Below are positions 34,011 through 45,823 of a stretch of DNA of 64,000 bases, in pieces. The notes under the pieces were generated by a model that worked only from the letters and a program-made list of their open reading frames with translations, was not told where the DNA came from and did no database searches. The DNA lies in contig CM055199.1 in the NCBI GenBank assembly GCA_029224185.1, positions 15,196,767-15,260,766 on the forward strand. The letters run 5' to 3'. Made by a program: the position numbers and the translations under genes. Every line of letters starts with the position of its first letter. Position 1 is the stretch's first letter. The DNA is from Karalla daura. Lineage: Eukaryota; Chordata; Actinopteri; Chaetodontiformes; Leiognathidae.

Positions 34011-36390
34011 GAAGGTTGTGCTAAGTGACTGTGCAGATTTCTGTTGTGGTCTTTTACAGTACCTCCTGCATAGGTATACAAGGGGCTATGGAAACATTTT
34101 TGTTGGATTATATATGATTTTAAAAAATCTGGTTAGTTTGTTTGGCTGATATCACGCTTGTAATTTCATTCATCCTCCACAGCCAGGAGGTAAGTGTGTA
34201 CTTGGCCTGCAGTTCAGACACTGATCTACACTTAGCCCAACAATAGAGCATGACTTGAATATTCAGATACTAGAGTGTGCACCCAGTGAAAACACTCTCT
34301 GCTGAGCTGCTTTCCCTCTTTTGCTTTTGTGCCTTTGATTCTGTGTGTCAAGTAGCCGGGAACAGACCACATGTCCCACCACCCGTGCTGATGTCAGGAC
34401 ATTATCAGAACATCAGGCTGTATTGATTTTGCAGCACAGGTCAGATTTCAGGAGGAGATGGCCACGCCAGGACACATAAGCTGCTCTCTGAGCACGTGGC
34501 TGCAGAGATGGAGGGACAGTGAGAGACAATGCAGGGGAGGGGAGGGAGAGGTAAAAAGAGGACAGAAAGTAGGAGAGTTTTGAGTTCAGTGCTCCAGACT
34601 TCCACACATTCAGCGTCTTGTGCCCCCTGTAACCCTCGCCCCCCCCGCCTCCGCCCAATGCACCCACAAACACACGTCCCTTTCCCAAAGCCCCTGTACC
34701 CTGATTACCTAACCAAAAGCCCAAGTAATGTGTGGCCAGCAAATACGGCCTAATTGAAAGGGCTGTAAATCCATTACATATTGGTCAGGGATAATCAGGA
34801 GTGCTTTAATCACTTTTATCTATTCAGGAGCAGTCAAGCTGCAACAGCAAAGCCCTGAGCCTCGCAGGCCTTAGCGGCTCCACCACGCCAGTCTGCATGC
34901 TTATTATTCTCATCATTATCAAAATGACTTCACAGCTGTTCACAGCTCCATCGCTCCCTGACTGAGACCTCTCACCAAACTGCACAGACCGGGCTTCATT
35001 CACAGGCAGGGAGGGCAGGAGGAGGAGGGGGGTGTTAGGAGGCTAAACTTTTTTTTGTTGTTATTATTACAGAGTAATTATGTTCCTTTTTTTCCCAGCT
35101 TCAAGTTGAATGCAGTTGGATGTTGGTTTACAAAGATGGGAAGAAAAATGTTTTTGTTATTTGGAGTCTATCCACACTCCTTCGTAGTGAAAGATTGGGA
35201 GAGAAATACAGAATGATGCACCGGGAGCTTTTGGGGAGGGGGAGAGATGCAAACAATTTTCTTTAGAGTTGTTTTAAAATTGAATTGAAAGAGTGGAAAG
35301 GGAAGGAGGAGTGGGAGGGTTGTGTGCTGGCACATTTTTCAGAGAGCTGGTTAATTCAGACAGAGCAGAGCTTTCAAGGCTCTCTTTTTCTCCGTCCCTC
35401 TCTCCTTTATCACATCCCCTGCTTGTAGATGTTCTCTCCAATCTTTATTTGTTTCTTTTGTGCAAGGCCCTGGCCAGTCTTGTACAAATAATAATCCCTC
35501 CCTTTTAACCTGCCTTCATTTCTCCACTGAGGAAGAGGACTAATTGAATTATCCCCCTTTTCTTCTCACCATCCAATTCTCCCACCCATAAACTCTCTCT
35601 CCCGCACACTCTCTCTCTCTCCCTCTCTCTCTCACACACACACACTCACACCCATTAGCCATTCTCCTTTCTTTTAATTTGTTAAGCAAATGTATTTGCT
35701 ATTGCTGGATGCGTTTGTGCAAGGGGTGAATTCTTGGGGACTTTGGCCCCTGAATGGCCTATAGCGGCATTCTGCCATTCATGCATTCATTAACTGAGGG
35801 GTGAGGAGTGAAAGGAGCGGCCTTGTATTTTCTCAAACTGCGGGGCCAGCATGGAGCTCCTCTTCCATGAGCCGCAGGGGTCTCTCTACATATGTTCTCA
35901 ACATCCAACCATTGTCACATCCTCTGAAAGGCTCAAAAGGACAGGACCCCCCTTCACACGCAGAAAAACAACACAGGCCAATAGTAACAACTGTTGGCTT
36001 TTGGATTCAGTATAACAAAATTGCCCTCGCCCCTCTCCCCTCCCACCTTCCCTTGCTTCGCTCTGACCCCACACTCTCCTGGGAGAAATGACAAGATGGT
36101 TTTCTCCATATAGAAAGTAACCTCGACTTCAACTCCCATTATCCATCCATCATATTGTGCCAACATTCCAGTCGAGGAGAAAATACAGTGTTTGGCGCCA
36201 TAAAGATCTCACAAAATATGCAAAGCGACTTCACATGGAGACGCTGCGATAACCTGTGCCCTGTTCGGGTTTGAACCTCAACATGCATTTACCAGAGAGA
36301 GCACGTGAGCTGGCAACCTTAAATACCCCATATGTAATTGGCAAACGGCAGGACAGATCAGCTGGTGTTAGCTGGCAGAAGAGGGTCAGA

Positions 36391-36427
<37 letters not shown>

Positions 36428-38200
36428 CTCCCTCCTTCTATCCTCCCTGCCTCCCTCTCCTCTCTCTAATATCCCTCCCCTCCCTCCCCAAGAGTTCCTG
36501 GATGTCTTCCAGCCACATTAGGGGAAGGAAAATCCCAGACTGTTGGTATAAGCTTTTCAATACTACAGGGAGATTATGTTATCAGAAAGGTAAACTTCAC
36601 TGTTAGGGGTAAAATGTTCGACTGCACTTCAAAAGCTGGGACTACAAAATCCAGTAGAGGAAGCAGGAGCGTACAGTAGGTCGATAGAGGAAATGCAAGC
36701 ACGGGGAAAGGAATGGAAAGAGAGGGACCGCAAGATAGAACCGGCACTCATTGTGCTTATTGTTGCAGAAGGTGATGCCCTTTTGTTTGGGCGAAAGCAA
36801 ACTCTAAAATCTACAATTAGCCCCTCGGCGCCCCCGGCCTTCCTTCCCTCTTACCCCCTGCTAGCCCCCTTGCTAGCCCCTGCTCACCCCTGTAAAGACA
36901 AGGGTCGGCCTTGCAATGAAAACAGGAAGCACTCAAATCCAAAGATACCACTGCGGGCTTCAGCCTTGTCTTTTGACTAGCGTAAGCCCTCAAACACCTA
37001 TGAAAATAAATAAGGGACCTCGGGAGCAAAGCGGTCCGGTTTACACACGTGTGCGCGTGTGTGTTGCCTGGAAGGTGAGAAGGAGGGACCCGGGGTGTGT
37101 TAGTGTGTGTGTGTAGTGGAGAGGTGGTGTAGTGGGGGGGAGTGGTCAGTCAGATGGAGCAAGTAGGCAGCTCCCCTCAAGCATCAAGCGTGTCAGGTTT
37201 TGTGCCGGGCCACCCTTTGGCCTGGGTGTTTGGGGGAAATTCTGTTAAGCTGCTAAGCCAGGTGTATTGGTCCCCTGGGCTCCTTGAAAGGGAAGTGATA
37301 TATCCCTTGGCCTTTCTACAGAGTCTTTGCACTGCGAGTGGTAGAACCACGTGTTCACACGAGATATGTTTGCATACAACCGGGCAGCATTTAAATATAG
37401 CGACTATTAGCCAAAGTTAAAGCCCTTTATCCTCTTAAATATATCATGATGTGAGGCAAACCTTCAAACGGAGTCTCGTGTGCCGGGTGTGAAACCCGCC
37501 GCAGAGTTCAGGAGGAGCTCTGTTAGTACAGGCGTTAATCAGGGCGAGCACACATCACACTTTGTGAGGAGATGAGTGCACTGTGCCGCAAACATCATTA
37601 GACACTACTGACAGTGGCCAGCGCCCCTCCAGACCCCCTCACCCCTTCCCCTCCCTCTCCCTCTCCCATCCACTCCACTCCCCCCTCCCAGTCCAAGCCC
37701 AACATAGCATTAGTCTCCATGACAACAGGGTGTCATCGCCAGGTCGAGCCCTCCTAGCCGCTCTCTCGACCGCCCTTTATAGATGCACATAAAAGAGCCG
37801 GCGAGGGTCATTCACAAGACATGGGCGCGGGCGAGGCCGAACCCTGGCAACGGATGTTTGTCCCATGCGATAAACAAGCGTACCAGTGCGTACCTCAAAA
37901 AGAGAGGCCGCGTTGTTTGAGCAGACTAAACAGCCAGCTCTGTAGTGTCCCCTAGTTTTTGTTTAAGCTCCTCTAGTCCTTCTAATCCGCCTGTGTTGTT
38001 CCAGCACAAGCAGCATTTAACTGGTGGAGACACACATCTGCAAACAGTTTGAAATGGCCCGAGCCCTTTCTCTCTTTACATTCAAACTGCTGAAAGCTGT
38101 TTATCTCGTATTAACTGTCGCCCTCTTCATCTTTCCAGCACACATGGGGCAAGATGTTTTTTCATTGTTTTGTCAGTTTGTACTTGTCCGCTTACTTATC
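34011..38200 (+). other. meis2: meis2 intron 8, after the SINE
   Basis: No gene is seen. Unique AT-rich stretches lie at 34730-34960 and 35660-35800, with a second copy of the P3-type motif TAATTGAATTA at 35541. CT/CA repeats lie at 35595-35645, (CT)16 at 36393-36424 and TG-rich sequence near 37035-37115. A minus-strand B-box match lies at 36267-36277. The sequence 37600-37700 is C/T-rich. Confidence 0.6.
36393..36424 (+). repeat. (CT)16 microsatellite
   Basis: Sixteen uninterrupted CT units, followed by a further C/T-rich stretch to about 36490. Confidence 0.97.
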
Positions 38201-38204
38201 ATTA

Positions 38205-38420
38205 AAGTTACATCAGAATCAGATTCACGTTCATTGCCAAGTAGTTGTACAACTTATGTACAGCTACGAAGAATTGGAATTGTTGCAAAAACTTGAGAAG
38301 TATGTAGGTTGTTTGGATCAAACATGAACTTTTAAAGTCAAAATGAAACTTTTTAAAGCCAGAAATAGTGTATATGAAGCAGTTTATAGGCGATGAGTCA
38401 GTGTAGCACATTGAAGGATC
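38205..38420 (+). mobile_element. Degenerate teleost interspersed repeat fragment
   Basis: The sequence atcagaatcagattcacgtt, then cattgccaagtagttgta, then gaagaattggaattgttgca matches in order the landmarks of a very common teleost repeat (TCAGAATCAG...TTTATTGCCAAGTA...CAAGGAATTTG). I cannot name the family with certainty. Its limits are unclear and no flanking duplication was found. Confidence 0.5.
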
Positions 38421-41400
38421 TGTTTGCTTTTCACCTTCTTGGGTTGTTGCATGAGTTTAGATGAAGAGAGGGTGGAGACAAAGGAGAAGGAGTACAGGGA
38501 GGGGGTTTAAGGGGTAAGACCAAGGGTGCGGAGGGGGTAAAGAGGGGGCTCCTAGGGGTCACAGAGGTGGAAGCCTGGAGGAGGCCCACACACTAATCTG
38601 TCATGTGCTCGTTTGCCTCAGAGCCCAAAAGTCAGCTCTCCAGTCACCCGTAGCAACTCAGGCGACAGTTTGGTTCACTGCCACTGTCCAAATGCGTGAC
38701 TATCAGCGGGGGACGCAACGAAAAAGAGTCATCATGTTACTTTTGTGACAAAGGCCGCTGTGTCGGGTGTTTACAAAACAGACCTAAGTGACAATATGAC
38801 AGCATAGTTTGGGGACGTTTAGCACCGGAGTCATTGAAAGTCATTGATAATGACTGCGGAGGGATCTTTGGGGTGCATGTCTGTGTCTGTCGGAGGAGGG
38901 GGTTACGAGGTTTGGAGCCGAGCTATTGTCTAGTCTCTGTGTTCTAACGCTGGCTGCTCAGCGACCCTGGAAAACAGAGACACAAGCCACCCCAGTCTGC
39001 CATCTGTTCTTCCCCAGCCGTGGCTACAACAGCGTGGACAGAGCTCTCAGGGAAACACTCCAACAGGAGGCGAGAAGCTTAAGGAAAAAAGAAACAGTTG
39101 AAAATCTTTGTTTCAAGGATTTTGGCCTCCGTGTCAGAATTCACCAACAAATTACCCCGGCATGTCAACAAGATGCTTTTTTTGTGTGTGTGAGGAGAGA
39201 ACAGAAAACAGAGCGAAAGTTTATACGGGGGATCCGGTGACTTCCCAGTTTCACAGGCTGTATAATTATATGATGGGCCGCATCAACTTTGCCATTTTCA
39301 CTGCACAGCGGCTTTGCTGTGATTTGCAAGTGTTAGTGTGTCACAGCTCTGTTTACAGAGTGCTTTGCCGTAGCTGGTAGCTGTTCCAGAGGTTTAGTGC
39401 TGCATTAGAATGTAATAAGCCCTAATTTGTTTCATGCTCCGACATCAGACCTTTACACTTTGCCCCCTAATCCAGATCTGTTATAGTTCCACTTCAAAGC
39501 CAAACAACCCCACATGGAATCCGCTGACATATAAGGCATAGCACATTAACCTTGCATGCACTATGCAGTGTGTGTGTGTACGTGCTTGTAAAAGGAGTAG
39601 ATGTGTTTTTTTTTCTCCTTTACATTTCCATAAGGTTGCTTAGCCTCTAGATGAGCATCATGTTATTGTGCGTGTGGAAATGTGACATTCCTGCATAATC
39701 CCAACATTTCTCCTCCCTCCACCTCATGTTTCTTCCCTTTTCCCTCCCTCCCTGTTAATTTTCATTCCCGCTGTTTGCATCTTAATGCAGGTTGTTTAAT
39801 GAAGTAGCAGAAATGAGTGCTTTCGCTAAGAGACTGTTTACGACACGTTCCCACTGCATGGAGGTGATTAAGCTGTGCGAAACTCCACAGTGTTTGCCAA
39901 AGGGAAGGAGGAGGGGGGGGGCAACCCGTAACGTATCCTCCAGTAAGACAACAGTGTAGGGAAAAACAAAGGAAGAGATTATTTCCCCCTCCTCAAAATG
40001 TGATGCAATGTATATTTCTTTAAATGAGGTTTTATGACGAGGGGTGTCCTCACGGAAGACCTGGAGCGCAGCATGAGTTTGACTGGCCCCTGCAGAGGTG
40101 ACTGCACATGCTTCGACCGCAGCTAGGCCCGTGGAGGGCAGGGAGATTTATAAACTCACAGCTCTGAGCAGTCAGAGACTCTTCCAAGAACACACACACA
40201 CACACACACACACACAAAGGAGACTTCTTTAAGGCCCTGTGTTCCACTGAGACTAGGCCCCGGCCCGGGAACGTTTCCCTGCCTGTAGCGCAGCAGCCTG
40301 ATCCGCTGCTGCTGTAGTCATAACACAGCTCCGCTGGCGAGGACTTTGCAGATTCTGTAAGAAATAGGGCTGAGTGACGTCATGTGTAATACCCCGCGAG
40401 GTAGTCTGCGATAGAATACGTGCCTCTGGTGGAAAAGCGGGGTTATTAAGATGGTGGCGGCTGATTCTTGTGTCGCTTTCCCTTTTCTACACTTTTGGGG
40501 TTATCTTACTCATGACAAAATATATAAGGGGATTTTGGTTTCACATCTTAGAGCTAGTTTCCTTAAATTACCCCTTACCCTTCCAGGGGTACCGCCCTAC
40601 AGGCTAGCCTCATCCCCCCACGGTTGATTGCGGGGTTGTGGCGAGAGCTGCTAGAACGGTGGCTGCTGCATGCCGGGGACCACGGAGGCCAATGAGATTC
40701 TGCTGCAGGCCTCCGAGCTGCCCCAGCAGTGCTTTGATATTCATCTCACACCAAGAGAAGAAAATGCAAAAGGGAAAAGGAGCAGCACAGGCGTGGAAAC
40801 GGCAAACCAGGCTAAAGGAGGAGGGGAGGGTGGGAGGGAGGGAGGCAAGGAAGGAGAAAAGGTTGAAGGATGGAGGCGCTGAGTTGAAATCAAAAACAGA
40901 CCTTGTGTTTCACTGTTTGGTTTGTCATGGGACCCTGGCTACACCAAATCCCAGTCCTGCCATTTTGTGTGATTTCTCTCCCCTCCCTTCCTACTCCTCT
41001 CAAATGCATGCTTTTGTTTTGCCCAGCGCTCGGTCCAGCGGCAGGCAGTGGGATTCCTGCACAGTGGGGTCCTTATAACTGGGAGCCATGTCTCTTGTTC
41101 TCACCTCTACACACCCCCCCGCTTCCACTTCCTCACCTTTTCATTTTTTTCCCCACTGATATCCTCTCTCTCTCGTCTCCCCTCTGAACATATGGACTGG
41201 TTTTTAAGAGAGAGCCCAGTCCACATCAAAGGCCGAGGCTGAGCGGGTCAATTTGTTGCTCCCTTCCCCAGCCCCCCCCCCGCCATCCACCAGCCTCAGC
41301 GGACCCTCCCTGCACCGCAGCCATTTACCCAGAATGCTCCATTGCTGGAGCCCCTCCGCCTAGCACATATATATCGAGCCATGTGTTGTTGGTGTCTGTT

Positions 41401-44400
41401 CTCCACAGAGAGCAGAGCCCCTCCAAGCCTGTGAGTTTCTTCGCAAGCCACCAACCCCCCGCCCCCCAAGATCATACGAGGCTATACAAATGTGTGATAG
41501 ATAGCAACCCATTTCAAAAAATAGCTGTACCACAGGCTGATTAGAAAAACCAGATAGAAGAAAACAAAAGAAAGAAATCAAATAGAAAGAAAAAAAATAA
41601 TTATATATATATAAATCCAAATCCAGGCAGAGCAGGACTTGGCTCCAGATGTGAATCTCTCTGAATATTGATCATGGGGAAAGCTAGTCCCCCGTATCCC
41701 TGGGGCTGCAGGGAATGACACACAAAGCACCTCTCTAAAGCCCATAAACCAGCTTGTACAATTATTTAGATAAAGAGGGCGACAACAGCGATGCATGCCT
41801 CCCAACCCAGAACCTCCTCCTTGGCTCTCATCCTCCTACCAGTGCACCCGCTCCTCCTTTTCCTCATTCTCATCCAGCTCGAAGACGAAGAAATTAAAAA
41901 GGGGGCAAATGTGTAATTAGCCACACATTTCTGAATCCTCCTTAATGTTCATTACTGAAACCAGGGGCAATTACAAGTTCAAAGGGGTTTAGGGCACCAG
42001 CAGCCCCGCATAATCAGTCGCAAATTAAGCACAGCTCATTTGTCACAGCACAGCACGCACACCCGCATGTGTGCACAGAAACACACATGCATGCCCGCTG
42101 TCAGGGTTGAGTCATAGACAGGCTGACAGGCATCAATTTCTATACAGGCACAAATCTCGACAACCCCAAGGCGCTGGGTTAGGTCGCCCAATCCTCTTAC
42201 GCTCTGATGCTTTGTTTTCACTAGACAACAGCAAACACCGTTGACACCTTCGCCTTAGCTCGCTCCACATTACACTATATCCTGCTCGCATTCATCCTCT
42301 TATAGGTGTCCTGTGCCCTCGCGGCAATCCCCGCCGCCACCTGTCCATGTCCCTGTGTCCGTTTTTACAGGGTTTTTTTTTTTTAAACCTTCTTCTGTGT
42401 CTGTCTCCTCCCACTTGGCTGCGTCCCTGCGAAACATGTGACAGTGTGTGTTTCACGTCTGTCCCCGGAGGTGTATCTCGGTTACCTCTGGGGCCAGGTC
42501 ACAATGGCTAATCCTGTCTTCAGGTGGCTGTTTAGCACACTGAGAGGAGAGCTCACAGAACCGGAGGTGAGCTCCGATTACAGGACTCCCTGACCGGGGG
42601 TCACCTCCGACACTGTCAGAATGCACATGCACATGGACATGTCCCGGCACTGCTCTTTGCACATGTGTGCACACGGACCAAAGTTTTTCCTCACACACAC
42701 ACACACACAAACAGTGTCACTCACACAGCACTGAGCCCTGCTTATCGATCCCAGGTGGCTCAGCCTTCATCTCTCTCCCTCCCTTGTTCTTCTTTATCTG
42801 TCTACTGTACCCACTCCTCTTCTAGTCTTTCTCCGTCGTCTCTCATTCCCAGATCAGTCAGACTCTTGTTCACATTAGGATTGCCCGATATGATCTCCAT
42901 GGCGATTTGCTCTAGTGGCCATGCGTTGCCTGTCCTGTGCGGCACCCTCATTGTTTAAGCCGTGCTCACACAGGGGACACAGTCGGGTCTCCAGTGAATT
43001 GAATGGAGCCCTATCATGTGTGGCTCTGCGTACTGGGAGAGAGAACTCATTTTTCACTGGGGGAACGACATCCATCTCAGCAGCCAAACGCTGGCTGTTT
43101 CATTAAGTAGCCCATCCAGGCAGACAGATGTGTTCACCACACAGCCATGTTTGCCTATGCAAGAGCGTGTATTAACCCACAATCCTTTGGGGGAGATTAA
43201 TAGGCTACCAGCCCCTTTCCATTGATTATCTCCATGCCATTTTCCCCTCCTTTCCTTGGCTAGATATTAAAAACTAATGAAGCCTATTGAAAACGGGAAC
43301 CGCGAGGCTCTTCACGGATCATTTTAGGTTATTTGGACTCAAACAGAGAGGGATCTCTTTAAGGCACAGTTTGAGTCGAATTAAGAAAATAAATGTGGAG
43401 AGCGGTGTCGGAAGAAACGGCAGGAAAAAAGAGGAAGGCAGAGAGAAGAGAGTGTGACTGTAAAAAGATGTGTGTTTAAGAAAAGACAACTCGGCTCTGA
43501 CACATGGAGCGGAGACACGGCAGATGTTAGCAATTCCACAGCATAGCAGAGCATTCCTAGTGTTGGAACCACGTCCTAATTGCCATAATGGAGGTGGTAA
43601 GCGCTGACAGTAATGGAGTCGTGGGGATCCATCCCCAGCAACCTGAATTAGAGGCCACTTGGCAGATCCACTTCAAGATGGCCTGTGCTTTTTTCTTTTT
43701 TTTTTAAATACCCTTATGTTCACGCTCCTGCAAACTTTTTTAATCTAGCTGTTTTCGTTCTAATTTTCTCTCCCCTGCCTCAGTGCCAGAGGTGGAGGGA
43801 GAGGGGAGGGGAGAGGGGTAGGCTGGCATAGGCCACAGTGTTGGAGGGAAAAGGCAAGGCGGCGTTTGAGATAGATGGGTCACAGAGTCCTGGGCGGAGA
43901 GCGAGCAAAGAGTTAAAAGCGTCCATGTGATGGGCTCACCTCTGCACCATGCCTGGTGAAAGGCGGCGGGGTGCTGTCGGGGAAAATGACTTCCTGAGAC
44001 ATTACCATCAATCACCAGACAGGTCAGGCCCCCCAATCCCGCCATCAGGACGGAGGAGAAGAGAGGGGGGATGGGGCCGCAGGATTAGACCCGAGGAGAC
44101 GAAAACAGCGAGGAAGACAGAGTTGAGGTTTGTTAGGGAACTATTAACAATCTCTTTTTCTCGCTGCCTGACTGTTTTATGCCCCTCTCTTCCTCTGCCT
44201 ATCTGTCTCCCCACGTCTTTCTCTCTTTCTATTTTCCGGTCTTCCATAAAACGGCTACACGGGCATTCAGGAACGGCCCCTGCTGGTCAGAGTCCTCTCC
44301 TCGGCTCAATTGCATCATTAATTATTCCGCAGGCAGCGGGCTAGAAGCAAATCTAAAGAGAGGAAGAGAAAAAGAGAGGGAGCAAGAGTTAGATGGGGAG

Positions 44401-44931
44401 ATGGGGGACAGCTGTCTAACACCCCCAGTCGGTCTTGCTTTCACTCTCTTTTCTCTCTCTCTGTCTCTTTCTCTTTCTGTAAATGAAGGATGGGAGAGGG
44501 GAGGGGCTTGGGTTACCTCAGTGAGCGGTTGTGTTACATTCCTGAGAAGGGAAGGGGTGGAGGGGGGGTTGGTGGTGGGGTGGTTCAACGAGTTGTTGAA
44601 AAGAACACAGACGCTTGTCAACAGCCTCCAAGCCGGGGAGCCATCATGCCTTGCTTTAGGCCCGGAGGTCAATGACCCTCTGTTGCACCCAGATATAGAG
44701 AGAGGTAGAGGGGAAACGAGAGAGAGAGTGTGTGAGTAAAAACAGCTACAAAAAATCCTAATACGGTATGTGTCAGTGCTTGTCTGTGGCAGGGGTCAGT
44801 CAAAAGTCTCAAAAATCCCTAAATCCGCCTTTTTCTCTCCTCGCCCATAAAACACTGTACGAGATCAGTGGCTGAGCGACTGTGGATTACCTTCCTCCAA
44901 AGCACTAGTAGAAGAAAGAGGAGAGACGGAC

Positions 44932-44938
<7 letters not shown>

Positions 44939-44982
<44 letters not shown>
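44939..44982 (+). repeat. (AG)22 microsatellite
   Basis: Twenty-two uninterrupted AG units within a longer purine-rich stretch (44910-44992). Confidence 0.97.
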
Positions 44983-44988
<6 letters not shown>

Positions 44989-45196
44989 GCGGAGAACACG
45001 GCGAGCGCTGGCAGTCGTGGCAAAATGGCCCATTAGATTTAAGGAGTAAAAGTTCATCAGCTTTATTAATGGGAAGGTATATAAATGAAGTATGAATTAC
45101 CTGACTTTTATGGAGTGGCGAGAGTGAAACTGGAGTGTCTTATGATATAATGTTTTAGTGAGCTGCTCTGAGCGCTCTGATGAACAGGCTGCAGAG

Positions 45197-45229
45197 AGGA
45201 GGAGGAGGAGGAGGAGGAGGAGGAGGAGA
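45197..45229 (+). repeat. (GGA)n trinucleotide repeat
   Basis: About eleven GGA units, followed after a short gap by GA repeats (45240-45268). Confidence 0.95.
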
Positions 45230-45810
45230 GAACGAGTGCAGAGAGAGGAAAGCGAGAGAGAGAGAGAAGTGTGCTGAGGTCCCCTGAGTCCAGTGGCTGG
45301 AAGGTTGCCTGATTGTTGCTAACATGCGTAGCTGATCGGGTTAGCTCGGAGACAGGGACGTTTGTAGCTTCCAGGCTTATTCTTTGCGTGTCATTAGCTC
45401 CTGTAGTAAAAAATTGTCGGCTTGAAAAAAATAAAAAAAAGAAGAGAGAGAAAGGGAGTTAGCTGCGGCGTTTGTGATTTCACTGCTCCCGTACACGTGC
45501 GCATGTTAGCGCACGCGTGCAGCCGCAGACCAAACACGCCTGGAGTTGCGCGTGCGTGCGTCCGTTCACAAACAAGCATGTATGCAGGCACGCATGCAAG
45601 CACAAGGACACACACACGCCGCTGCACAGAGAGACAGACACACAAACACACACACACACATGCTCCCCACCATCCTGTAATAAGCGGTAAGCTGAGCTAG
45701 CTGATGGTCATCCTCCCATGGGGCTGCTGGGTGGCTGCCAACTTCCTGCCTGCTTTGTCAGTGGATAAAGCCCCTAACAAACGAGAGGGCTGTAGCTAGG
45801 CAGGCCAGCC

Positions 45811-45823
45811 AGGTCAAAGGTCA
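45811..45823 (+). promoter_or_regulatory. Perfect DR1 nuclear-receptor element
   Basis: AGGTCA, one base (A), AGGTCA: the exact consensus for direct repeats with spacing 1, bound by RXR-containing dimers, HNF4 and COUP-TF/NR2F. It lies in intron 8 in non-repetitive sequence. Binding and effect are inferred. Confidence 0.5.

Larger units (their letters stand above)
38421..45800 (+). other. meis2: meis2 intron 8, middle part
   Basis: No gene is seen. Repeats include (CA)n at 40191-40216 and 42693-42710, a G-run near 39914-39920, T-runs near 42372-42384 and 43690-43707, and GT/GA tracts. (AG)22 lies at 44939-44982 and (GGA)n at 45197-45229. Alternating CG/TG/CA-rich sequence lies at 45490-45660. 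Unique blocks with homeodomain cores lie at 39250-39500, 41880-42050 and 43190-43400. An IR1-type AGGTCA-A-TGACCC lies at 44666-44678. Confidence 0.6.

Noticed and set aside
44007..44014. Single ATCAATCA (perfect PBX/HOX motif, minus strand)
   Set aside because: About two such 8-mers are expected by chance in the window, and no MEIS hexamer lies nearby.
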